A DNA stretch of 64,000 nucleotides, from contig NZ_JAGKJK010000003.1 in the NCBI RefSeq assembly GCF_020329435.1, positions 310,001 to 374,000 on the forward strand. The letters run 5' to 3'. Below, piece by piece: positions 43,084 to 51,067 of the stretch (positions within the stretch are counted from its first letter, which is position 1; every line of letters begins with the position of its first letter). The stretch is from Bradyrhizobium hereditatis (GTDB lineage: Bacteria; Pseudomonadota; Alphaproteobacteria; Rhizobiales; Xanthobacteraceae). The notes under the pieces are model-generated. The model ran no database searches, was not told the origin of the DNA, and saw only the letters and a list, made by a program, of their open reading frames with translations. The translations under genes were made by a program, and so were the position numbers.

Positions 43084-44156
43084 GAGCAGAATACCGACTT
43101 GAAATCGATGTCATAGCCGAAGGCACGGGGGCCGACATGGTCGAGCCCGCGCGGCGAAAGGAAAACCGGAGCAGCCGGAAGGGCGATCACCGTCGTCCGC
43201 TGCCCGTAGCGAATGGTTTCAGTTCCGATTGCTTCACCAGATTCACTGTCGAGAACGCAAATGAGGTCGGGCGTCGACACGACCGCCTGTCCATCACGCC
43301 ACACGACGATCCACTCGTTCTGGAAATCGATGCGAATTTGGCTACCGTGATTCTCGCCAAGCCCTTTGAGGACGGAGCGGCCGCGCAAAAAGCCCTCCGT
43401 TGTCCGACGCTCGACCTCGACGACTTTGCCTGAGAACAGGAGCTTTCCCGATTCCGCTTTCAGAATGGCGGCAATCGGATCGGCATGCTGCCGATTGGCT
43501 TCGACGACAGCCCTTCCGAGATTGATAGCCTTGGATGTGGTGCGCGGGATTGCCCATTTCTTCACTTCCGCACCAGTGCGCGGTGCCTTGCAAGTCGCAA
43601 CAATGGATCCGAACTCTGTGCAAAGCTTGCGGCTCACGCGCTCCATCCATTTCCAAGAAGAGGTCTTGCCAACGATGGCCTCATTGCCGCGCGGATCGAT
43701 CGAGGTCAGCGGATAAGGCGCGAGATTGCCAACCGCAAAGCTCGTCATCTGCGCTTCAGGGTAGGCGCGGCCCATCGCATCGGCATCGACAACCGGAATC
43801 TTGAGATGGACAGCAGCAAGCAAAGACTGCATGCCATTGCCCCCACCGATCTCGACTGGCATCACCGCCCTGAACTTGCGGCCAAGATGCTCCTCCATGG
43901 CCGAGACGGCGCGAGCGATCAGCCTGCTGTCGACCAGCCGCTCCTGGAAAACGAGCGGAGCACCCATGACCGAGACGACCGCAACCGCATCGTCATCATC
44001 CAACTCGTCCGGGTCAATGAGATTGATGCGAACGCCGTCATTGTAGAAGCGCCGCAAGTTCAGCAGCGCGTGATACGGACTTCCGCCACCACCCGTTCCG
44101 AGAATCCAGGCCCCGACCGAGAGCGCCTCGATATCCTCTGGACTCAATTGCCTCAT
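43080..44156 (-). CDS. DUF917 protein, partner of HyuA-like hydrolase
   Basis: The 358-residue product matches DUF917: it begins MRQLSPEDIEALSVGAWILG then TGGGGSPY, and has VMPVEIGGGNGMQSLLAAVH, PVVDADAMGRAYPEAQM and VVSTPDLICVLDSESGEAIG. DUF917 proteins are usually encoded next to HyuA-like proteins and are thought to form a complex with them. It is the first gene of the operon that ends with the MoaD-like gene, about 840 bases downstream of the IclR gene start region, on the same strand as the IclR gene. Confidence 0.88.
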   Translation of the reverse strand: MRQLSPEDIEALSVGAWILGTGGGGSPYHALLNLRRFYNDGVRINLIDPDELDDDDAVAVVSVMGAPLVFQERLVDSRLIARAVSAMEEHLGRKFRAVMPVEIGGGNGMQSLLAAVHLKIPVVDADAMGRAYPEAQMTSFAVGNLAPYPLTSIDPRGNEAIVGKTSSWKWMERVSRKLCTEFGSIVATCKAPRTGAEVKKWAIPRTTSKAINLGRAVVEANRQHADPIAAILKAESGKLLFSGKVVEVERRTTEGFLRGRSVLKGLGENHGSQIRIDFQNEWIVVWRDGQAVVSTPDLICVLDSESGEAIGTETIRYGQRTTVIALPAAPVFLSPRGLDHVGPRAFGYDIDFKSVFCS

Positions 44157-44198
44157 CTATTGCCTCCAAGCCGCACCACTTGCAGCGATAAAACAAGT

Positions 44199-44993
44199 TC
44201 ACGCGGCAGCCCCACCCCCGCCCAACGCGCGCTGCGCCCGCTGAGCGAGGAAATGGTCCCCGAAGCGGTGCGCGATACGCTGGGCAGCAGTCGTAAGCAG
44301 CGTGATCATGCGACTCCTCTCCTCGTCGCTCAGGTGCGAGGCGGGATAGGAAATACAGAAACCTACCGTCTCGCCGAGCTCCGGATCGGAGACACTCACG
44401 GAGATCGAACCAACTCCGGGGATCGCCTCATCGACGGCCTCGGCCCAGCCGAACCGACGCGGCTGGTCAAGAGCTGCCACCAGCTCATCGACATTTTGAG
44501 GCGCGCGCGGCGAAGGCGGAGCGACGCCTTCTGCATGAAGCGAGCGCACGACATTATCCGAAAACCGCGCGAGCAGGCTGCGCCCAATGGCAGTCGCAAA
44601 TGCGGGGGCGCGCTGGCCAAGCGGCGTAAACACGCGCAAGGCGTGAGACCCCTGATACATCCGAATGACCAAAACATCCGCGCCATCAAGGATCGAGACA
44701 TACCCCGTATGCCCGGTCTCTCGGCTGATCTCTCTCACGGCCTCATCGACCGCATCAATCAACGAAGAATTCAGCTTGTAGAGGCGCGAAATCTCAAAAA
44801 GCAGATTTCCGACCTTGTAGCGCGGCGGGTTCTCCGAGCGCGACAGCAACCCCTCTTGCAACATCGTTTTCAGCAGTCGAGATGCTGAACTTTTAGGCAT
44901 CTTTAGCAGCTGGGAGACGTCTGTCACCGACACTTCGAGCCTGCTAGGCCCAAAAAGTCTAAGTACTTCAGCAGCGTTCTCGATTGCGCCCAC
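44199..44993 (-). CDS. IclR-family regulator
   Basis: The GTG at 44993 gives 264 residues, a normal IclR length; the frame is open further upstream but that part crosses the divergent promoter. The winged helix contains VTDVSQLLKMPKSSASRLLK. The ligand-binding part has GHTGYVSILDGADVLVIRMY, GQRAPAFATAIGRSLLA and VSVSDPELGETVGFCIS. The gene is divergent from the ABC importer and followed, 42 bases later, by the DUF917 operon, so it may control both. A perfect inverted repeat GTTTC-N7-GAAAC lies between the two starts. Confidence 0.9.
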   Translation of the reverse strand: MGAIENAAEVLRLFGPSRLEVSVTDVSQLLKMPKSSASRLLKTMLQEGLLSRSENPPRYKVGNLLFEISRLYKLNSSLIDAVDEAVREISRETGHTGYVSILDGADVLVIRMYQGSHALRVFTPLGQRAPAFATAIGRSLLARFSDNVVRSLHAEGVAPPSPRAPQNVDELVAALDQPRRFGWAEAVDEAIPGVGSISVSVSDPELGETVGFCISYPASHLSDEERSRMITLLTTAAQRIAHRFGDHFLAQRAQRALGGGGAAA

Positions 44994-45007
44994 TTTATAA
45001 TCACCGT

Positions 45008-45024
45008 GTTTCGTATATTGAAAC
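45008..45024. promoter_or_regulatory. Candidate IclR operator
   Basis: Inverted repeat GTTTC-N7-GAAAC, perfect in both arms, in the 123-base divergent region, four bases before the -35 element of the importer promoter. Position suits control of both directions. Confidence 0.55.
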
Positions 45025-45028
45025 TGAG

Positions 45029-45056
45029 TTGACAATAACAGGACGATGACAATAAT
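45029..45056 (+). promoter_or_regulatory. Sigma-70-type promoter of the ABC importer
   Basis: TTGACA (45029-45034), 16-base spacer, AATAAT (45051-45056). The binding-protein gene starts 60 bases further on. Confidence 0.6.
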
Positions 45057-45116
45057 GCAAGCATCGCGCACCGGATGACCGGCAAATCTTCGCGCAACGT
45101 CGGGAGGGGAATTGAG

Positions 45117-46739
45117 ATGAGAAGCACGCGCCGTCGGGATTTCTTGAAGCTTGCCGCAACCAGCGTCGCGACCCTCGCCTTCACCGGCACGGCCCGTTCG
45201 GCTGCCGCGCAAGAAAAGCGAACGCTGACAGTCGCCTGGGATGCCGATATCGACACGCTCGATCCGGCCTCGTTCAAGACGTCGGCAGGCTACACTGTGC
45301 AAGCCAATGTTTACGACAGTCCGCTGATGTGGAGGGTGCAGCCGGTCGCGGGAAAGCCGGGAGTGTCGCAAGCAAAGCCGGGCGAGATCGAGGGCGGCAT
45401 CGCCCAGTCCTGGTCTTTCGAAAATGGTGGCGCCACGCTAGTGCTGAACATCCGCAAAGGCGTGAAATTACCGAGCGGTCGCGATGTCAACGCAACGACT
45501 GTGAAGTATCTCCTCGACCGCGGGCTGCAGTCGCCGGGCTATATGCGCATCCTGTTTCCGCGGCTTCTGGGCGTAACGCACCCCGAGCACTTCAAGGTGC
45601 GTGACGAGTTTACGATCGAGATCAACATGCCCTCGCCAAGTCCGATGGCGCTGGACACGATGGCGCTCATGAACAACGCGCTGCTTGATCCGGATGAGGT
45701 CAAGACGAATGGGACCGCGGAAGATCCCTGGGCTGCCAATTGGTTGAAGCGAAACACCGCTGGGCTCGGACCCTATCAGCTGGTGAAGAACCAGCCCGGG
45801 GTCGAGGTCGTCCTGGAAGCGCAGGCTGATCACTGGCGTGGTCGGCCCTATTTCGATCGGGTGGTCTTCAAATATGTGCCGAACGAAGCCGATCGCGTGC
45901 TGCTGCTCAAACGCAAGGCCATCGACATGGTGGTCGGCAGATCAACCCTGTCTCCGCGCAATGTGAAGAGTCTCGCGGCCGAGCCAGGTTTGAAGACCGT
46001 CTCCGTGCCGGACACCCTGTGTCACTGGCTTTGCATGAACACGCAGAAGGCGCCGCTTAACAACGTCAAAGTGCGTCAGGCCATCAATTACGCGATCCCG
46101 GTTCAGGCCATCATCCCGAGCGTGCTGTATGGCTATGGTACCGAGATGAAGAGCCCTGTGCCGAGTTTGACGCCCGGTTACGATAGCACGATTAGCCCCT
46201 ACAAGTACGACATCACAAAGGCCAAGGAGTTGATGCGCGAGGCGGGCTTTGGCAAGGAGCCGGTTGCGATTGACCTTGCGGTACGCGCTGGATGGCAACC
46301 GCACGAGCAGGCTTCGATCTGGCTCCAGACCGAGCTGGAGAAGATCGGCTTCAAAGTGAGCATCGTCAAGGAAACCGAGGCCACCTTCCGCCAGATCGCG
46401 ACCAAAGGCGAACACCAGCTTTCGATCGAGTCGTGGCAGTCTTGGATCAACGATCCCTTTTATCACCTGTTTTTCAACTTCCACAGCACAGCAAAAGGCA
46501 CCAACACCTCATTCTATTCCAATCCGGAAGTAGACAAGCTGATCGATGAGAACATGCACGAAACCGACATTGGCAAGCGCCTCGCAGCAGCAAAACGCCT
46601 GCAGGAGATTATCATCGGCGACGCTGTCTGGGGGCACCTCTGGTACGAGAACTGGACCCGCGTCATGCGATCCGACCTCGTTGGCATTGAAAAGCGGTGG
46701 GATAGTTATGAGCGCTTTTTCAGCATGAAGCTCGCCTGA
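45117..46739 (+). CDS. ABC importer substrate-binding protein (family 5), copy 2, Tat-exported
   Basis: The ATG at 45117 follows GGGAGGGGAATTGAG and gives 540 residues; the upstream ATG at 45075 would put 14 residues before the Tat signal. The N-terminus STRRRDFLKLAATSVATLA ending near AAAQ is a twin-arginine signal. The mature protein is an SBP_bac_5 periplasmic receptor for peptides, opines or similar ligands. It is closely paralogous to 19563-21188. It heads the importer operon and is 31 bases from the first permease. Tat export is common for this family in Rhizobiales. Confidence 0.95.
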   Translation: MRSTRRRDFLKLAATSVATLAFTGTARSAAAQEKRTLTVAWDADIDTLDPASFKTSAGYTVQANVYDSPLMWRVQPVAGKPGVSQAKPGEIEGGIAQSWSFENGGATLVLNIRKGVKLPSGRDVNATTVKYLLDRGLQSPGYMRILFPRLLGVTHPEHFKVRDEFTIEINMPSPSPMALDTMALMNNALLDPDEVKTNGTAEDPWAANWLKRNTAGLGPYQLVKNQPGVEVVLEAQADHWRGRPYFDRVVFKYVPNEADRVLLLKRKAIDMVVGRSTLSPRNVKSLAAEPGLKTVSVPDTLCHWLCMNTQKAPLNNVKVRQAINYAIPVQAIIPSVLYGYGTEMKSPVPSLTPGYDSTISPYKYDITKAKELMREAGFGKEPVAIDLAVRAGWQPHEQASIWLQTELEKIGFKVSIVKETEATFRQIATKGEHQLSIESWQSWINDPFYHLFFNFHSTAKGTNTSFYSNPEVDKLIDENMHETDIGKRLAAAKRLQEIIIGDAVWGHLWYENWTRVMRSDLVGIEKRWDSYERFFSMKLA

Positions 46740-46769
46740 GCATCAATTCTCAATCGGGAGAGCGTTCCA

Positions 46770-47786
46770 ATGGTTTTTTTCAATTATGTGGCGCGACGGT
46801 TTGCGCTGGCTCTGCCGACATTGTTCGGCGTCAGCGTGATCTGCTTCACCCTCACGTATTTGCTTCCCGGCAATCCAGCCATGGTGAAGGCGGGCCCCTT
46901 TGCCACGCCAGAACATCTCGCCGAGATGGAACGCCAAATGGGATTGGATCGTCCGTTTCCAGAGCAGTACTACCGGTACGTCTCCGGCATCTTCAAAGGC
47001 GATCTTGGCGAGAGCGCGTCGACGGGACGGCCGGTCTCGCAGGACTTTCTGCAGCGCCTGCCCGCCACTCTCGAGCTCAATCTGGCGAGCCTTCTCATCG
47101 CGATCGTGATCGGATTGCCTCTTGGCGTCTTATCTGCGGTGCATCGCGACACCTTGGTAGACCATATCGGACGAGTCGTCGGCATCATGGGGGTCGCGAT
47201 GCCGAGCTTCTTGACCGGGCTGTTGTTCGTTTACGTCTTCTTTTACATGCTCGATTTGGCCCCCTCACCTCTTGGACGGCTGGGATCCGGCATCGAACCT
47301 CCCGCACACGTCACAGGGCTCTATGTGATCGACTCCCTGATTACCGGAAACTGGACCACCCTGCGATCAAGCCTGCATCAGCTCATGCTCCCTGCGGGGA
47401 CCCTAGGGCTCAGCGCGATCGCGCCAGTCGCTCGCATGGTGCGGTCCACCATGCTTGAGATCCTCGAGTCCGATTACATTAAGGCGGCGTGGGCGGCCGG
47501 ATTGCCGCGGCGCACGGTCATCTACAGGGATGCCCTGCGAAATGCGCTGATACCGGTCATCACGATTTCCGGAATCGTTTTTGGATTCCTGATGGCCGGA
47601 AATGCGGTCGTGGAGAGCGTGTTCTCATGGCCAGGTATCGGCAACTACGCGGTGACCGCACTGCTCACGAAGGATTCGGCTCCGATCCAGTCATTCATCC
47701 TCTTTGTCGCCGTAACGTGTGTCATGGTCAATCTAGCGGTTGATATTGCGTACGGCCTCATCGATCCCCGGATAAGGTTCAGCTGA
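46770..47786 (+). CDS. ABC importer permease (DppB/OppB-like)
   Basis: The 338-residue inner-membrane protein is the first permease of a dipeptide/oligopeptide-type importer. It starts with a membrane helix (RRFALALPTLFGVSVICFTL), and has LNLASLLIAIVIGLPLGVLS and the cytoplasmic coupling loop YIKAAWAAGLPRRTVIYRDALRNALIP with the EAA motif. The last codons overlap the second permease gene by one base (TGATG). It works with the other products of this operon; the substrate is likely the organic amide or peptide-like compound handled by the adjacent catabolic genes (inference). Confidence 0.95.
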   Translation: MVFFNYVARRFALALPTLFGVSVICFTLTYLLPGNPAMVKAGPFATPEHLAEMERQMGLDRPFPEQYYRYVSGIFKGDLGESASTGRPVSQDFLQRLPATLELNLASLLIAIVIGLPLGVLSAVHRDTLVDHIGRVVGIMGVAMPSFLTGLLFVYVFFYMLDLAPSPLGRLGSGIEPPAHVTGLYVIDSLITGNWTTLRSSLHQLMLPAGTLGLSAIAPVARMVRSTMLEILESDYIKAAWAAGLPRRTVIYRDALRNALIPVITISGIVFGFLMAGNAVVESVFSWPGIGNYAVTALLTKDSAPIQSFILFVAVTCVMVNLAVDIAYGLIDPRIRFS

Positions 47787-48673
47787 TGTCTTCATCGTTG
47801 TCTGTGTCCTCCTCGATTTCCAAACCAGTGGCTTCGTCTTTGGTATGGCAGCGGCTTCAGCGAAATCCAGTTTCGTTTGCGGCACTCTGCGTGATCGTGC
47901 TGATCGCAGCGGCTGCGATACTCGCGCCAATCGTGGCGCCCTACGCGCCCGATGCCACCGATCCCGCAGCTTCCCTGCAGCCGCCCTCCTGGCATCATCC
48001 GCTTGGCACTGACGAGTTCGGCCGGGATCAACTCTCGCGAATCATTTTCGCCGCACGCGTTGACCTGCTGGTTGCCTTTGCGGCAACATTGATTGCTGTC
48101 ACAATCGGAGGGTTGCTTGGAGCGGTCGTGGGCTATAGCCGAGGTTGGGCTGATACTCTCGCGATGCGCGTAGTCGACGCTCTGATGGCCTTTCCAGCGT
48201 TCGTATTGGCCATGGGCATCACAGCTGGCCTTGGCAATTCCATCACCAATGTCGCGATTGCTATCTCGATCACCCAAATCCCGGCATACTTGCGGCTCAC
48301 GCGTGGAGAGATGCTTCGGCTTCGCGAAATGGAGTATGCCGATGCAGCACGCACTCTCGGTAATCCAACCTGGAGGATCGTGTTGATTCACTTGCTGCCC
48401 AACTGCCTTCCGCCGCTGATCGTACAGGCCACCCTCTCGACGGGTTTCGCGCTTCTGACAATGGCGTCGCTATCCTTTATCGGGCTCGGAATTCAGCCTC
48501 CGCAAAGCGAATGGGGCGTTATGACAGCTGAAGGCGCCTCACAGATCGTCACAGGAGAATGGTGGCTCTTCCTGTTTCCTGGTCTGGCGATCATGGTTTC
48601 CGTTCTCGCATTCAACCTTATCGGTGATGGACTGCGTGATTTGCTGGACCCGCGCATGAGGGGGCTGAGATGA
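47786..48673 (+). CDS. ABC importer permease (DppC/OppC-like)
   Basis: The 295-residue second permease has the extended N-terminus of DppC proteins, then LCVIVLIAAAAILAPIVAPY, the DPAASLQPPSWHHPLGTDEF segment typical of the family, and the EAA coupling loop MEYADAARTLGNPTWRIVLI. Six membrane segments fit the family. It overlaps the ATPase gene downstream by four bases (ATGA). Its length and motifs are complete. Confidence 0.95.
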   Translation: MSSSLSVSSSISKPVASSLVWQRLQRNPVSFAALCVIVLIAAAAILAPIVAPYAPDATDPAASLQPPSWHHPLGTDEFGRDQLSRIIFAARVDLLVAFAATLIAVTIGGLLGAVVGYSRGWADTLAMRVVDALMAFPAFVLAMGITAGLGNSITNVAIAISITQIPAYLRLTRGEMLRLREMEYADAARTLGNPTWRIVLIHLLPNCLPPLIVQATLSTGFALLTMASLSFIGLGIQPPQSEWGVMTAEGASQIVTGEWWLFLFPGLAIMVSVLAFNLIGDGLRDLLDPRMRGLR

Positions 48674-49647
48674 CCGAAATGCTTGAGATCTCGGATCTGA
48701 CGGTTCATTTTCAGATCAATCAAGGCGCGATTGAAGCCGTCGATCACATTAACCTGACGATTCGCCGAGGAGAGATTCTTGGACTGGTCGGTGAGTCCGG
48801 GTCTGGGAAGTCGGTGACGTCTTTCGCCATCCTGCGCCTGATCCGCCCGCCAGGGCGTGTGGTTTCAGGAAGCGTCCACTTCGACGGCATTGATCTTGGC
48901 TCGCTTCCTGAGGAGCAGATGCGCCGAATGCGCGGCGCGAAGATCGCGATGGTCTCGCAAACGCCGCGCACCGCGCTTAATCCGCTCCTGACCGTTGGAA
49001 GGCAGATTTCGCGCTTGCTGATGGTCCACGCAGGTTTGTCGACGCGAGAGGCCGAGAAGAGGATGCTGGAGATGCTGCGCCTGGTGCGCATTCCAGCACC
49101 AGAGAAGCGGGCCAACCAATACCCGCATCAGCTCTCGGGGGGAATGTGTCAACGCGTCATGATCGCGATGGCGCTTGCAACCTCACCTCAGCTTCTGCTC
49201 GCAGACGAGCCCACCACTGGTCTCGACGTGTCGATCGCGGCTAAGATTCTCGATCTGTTGCGTGAATTGAGCGCTAAGACGGGAGCTGCCATCATGCTCG
49301 TTACGCACGACCTGGGCGTTGTTGCCGATATCTGCGACCGCGTTGCCGTCATGCATGCGGGCCAGGTCGTTGAATGCGCGCCGGTGCGGGAGCTGTTTCA
49401 TAATCCGGCTCATCCATACACGAAAGCGCTCGTCCGATCGATCCCGAGGGTAGATCGCGATGTCGTTCTTGAGCCGATACCGGGCTCGGTTCCTTCTTTG
49501 GTCAACCCGCCAAGTGGGTGCCGTTATGCAGGGCGTTGTGAGTGGGCGATGGATCGCTGTCGCGTTTCGCGGCCCCCGATGGTCGAGGCCGCTCCCGGCC
49601 ATGTTGTAGCATGTTATGGATTTGAGGAACGTCGTGGCACTTGTTGA
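48670..49647 (+). CDS. ABC importer ATPase (DppD/OppD-like)
   Basis: The 325-residue ATPase has Walker A LVGESGSGKSVT, the signature LSGGMCQRVMIAMALA, Walker B LLLADEPTTGLDVSI and the H-loop MLVTHDLGVVADICDRVAV. The C-terminal oligopeptide-type extension has SGCRYAGRCEWAMDRC, with cysteines that in DppD-type proteins can bind an iron-sulfur cluster. It forms a heterodimer with the second ATPase to drive import. Confidence 0.96.
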   Translation: MTEMLEISDLTVHFQINQGAIEAVDHINLTIRRGEILGLVGESGSGKSVTSFAILRLIRPPGRVVSGSVHFDGIDLGSLPEEQMRRMRGAKIAMVSQTPRTALNPLLTVGRQISRLLMVHAGLSTREAEKRMLEMLRLVRIPAPEKRANQYPHQLSGGMCQRVMIAMALATSPQLLLADEPTTGLDVSIAAKILDLLRELSAKTGAAIMLVTHDLGVVADICDRVAVMHAGQVVECAPVRELFHNPAHPYTKALVRSIPRVDRDVVLEPIPGSVPSLVNPPSGCRYAGRCEWAMDRCRVSRPPMVEAAPGHVVACYGFEERRGTC

Positions 49648-50623
49648 GATTCGTGATCTGCAGATGCACTTTCCGCTGGGCGGGATTAGCGGCACGCTCG
49701 CGCGGCTACGTGGTCGAGACGAGCCTGTGTTGCGTGCGGTCGATTCCGTCTCCTTCGACGTAGAGGCCGGCGAAACCCTCGGACTGGTAGGTGAGTCAGG
49801 CTGTGGCAAATCGACCGTCGCGCGTTGCCTGGTACGGTTACTGAAACCGACGGCGGGATCTGTCCGCTATGCCGGCAAGGAGATCGCGACGCTTGACGCG
49901 CAGACAATGAGGCCATTCCGCCGGGACATCCAAATGGTGTTCCAGGATCCCACCGCCTCCCTCAATCCCAGGCTTTCGGTGAGAAGCATGGTCGAGGAGG
50001 CGCTCACGCTTCATACCAAATTTGACGCAAAGGAACGCCGCGCACGGGTCGAAGAGCTCATGCAGGAGGTGGGTCTTGGCCGCGATCTTTTGGACAGGTA
50101 TCCCCACGAGCTTTCGGGCGGCCAACGCCAGCGTGTGAATATTGCCCGAGCGATCGCGACAAATCCTCGCTTTGTTGTTCTCGACGAACCGACGTCCGCA
50201 CTCGACGTCTCGTTGCGGTCGCGAGCGATTCTCTTGCTGGAGAAGCTGCGCGAACATCTCGGGCTATCCTACCTCTTCATTTCGCACGATCTGGCCACGG
50301 TGAAGTACCTCGCGAGCCGCGTTGCAGTAATGTATCTCGGCAGCATCGTTGAATTATCGGACACACGCGATCTGTTCGCGAAGCCCTTGCACCCCTACAC
50401 GCGAGCGTTATTGGCGGCCGTTCCGGTGCCCGATCCCGACGCAAGGCGGGACGACTTCACGTTGGCAGGCGAAATTCCAAGCCCCATTGATGTCGCGACC
50501 GGATGCAGGCTGCGCGGGCGTTGTCCACTGGCCAAACCTATCTGCGCAGAAAAACCACCGTTGAAGGAGATCGCGCCGGGGCGATTCGTCGCCTGTCACC
50601 TCGTCTCAGAGCTCTCCCCTTGA
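49616..50623 (+). CDS. ABC importer ATPase (DppF/OppF-like)
   Basis: The 335-residue ATPase has Walker A LVGESGCGKSTVARCLVR, signature LSGGQRQRVNIARAIA, Walker B VVLDEPTSALDVSL, an H-loop in YLFISHDLATVKYL and the C-terminal GCRLRGRCPLAKPIC. The ATG at 49616 overlaps the previous gene by 32 bases; a GTG at 49634 with TGAGGA just before it is an equally good start. The last ~340 bases, from 50283, are duplicated in decayed form at 54047-54371, and the Walker A region has another relic at 19282. The gene itself looks intact. Confidence 0.95.
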   Translation: MDLRNVVALVEIRDLQMHFPLGGISGTLARLRGRDEPVLRAVDSVSFDVEAGETLGLVGESGCGKSTVARCLVRLLKPTAGSVRYAGKEIATLDAQTMRPFRRDIQMVFQDPTASLNPRLSVRSMVEEALTLHTKFDAKERRARVEELMQEVGLGRDLLDRYPHELSGGQRQRVNIARAIATNPRFVVLDEPTSALDVSLRSRAILLLEKLREHLGLSYLFISHDLATVKYLASRVAVMYLGSIVELSDTRDLFAKPLHPYTRALLAAVPVPDPDARRDDFTLAGEIPSPIDVATGCRLRGRCPLAKPICAEKPPLKEIAPGRFVACHLVSELSP

Positions 50624-50659
50624 CGTCAGGTCCACCATAACAAAGAGTTACGATCCATC

Positions 50660-50970
50660 ATGGCGATTGTCCGATTTGAGTTTGCCGCATTGAAGCCTGG
50701 TGTCAGTGCGGCAGACTATGAACGCTTCGAGCGCGAGGTAGACTATGTCACCTCCAAATTATTATCGTGAGCTATCGCACGCACCGCATTACGAAAACCG
50801 GAGTTTGCCTATCGGGCGGACCCTGGCACTACGTCGACCGCATTGAGGTGACCGTGCAGCCTATGAAGCTGAACTTGCCGTTGGCGGCAAGGGACTGATC
50901 GACGAATTTTACGAGAAGTATCTCGACAAATCCAATCCAGTATCGGTCTGGTCAGAGCGTATCGAACCCG
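50660..50970 (+). pseudogene. RedY/HapK-like gene, frameshifted copy
   Basis: From the ATG at 50660 the frame reads MAIVRFEFAALKPGVSAADY and matches the intact copy at 54407 up to YVT. It then loses bases and stops at SKLLS. Homology continues in other frames (SYRTHRITKTGVCLSGG, YEKYLDKSNPVSVWSERIEP), with at least one more small deletion. It follows the DppF-like gene by 36 bases and was probably the last gene of the importer operon before it decayed. Confidence 0.85.
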
Positions 50971-51067
50971 GATCAGGTGAGCATGCAGCCATTTGCGGCG
51001 CTGAAATACCATCCCCACTGTATCAAACAAAATAAAACCTGTTCCAGTGACATCTATCTAAGCCCGC

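Noticed and set aside
43485..44888. 467-codon plus-strand open frame
   Set aside because: It lies opposite the DUF917 and IclR genes, both with clear family motifs; the frame product has no resemblance and is a shadow of high-GC coding sequence.
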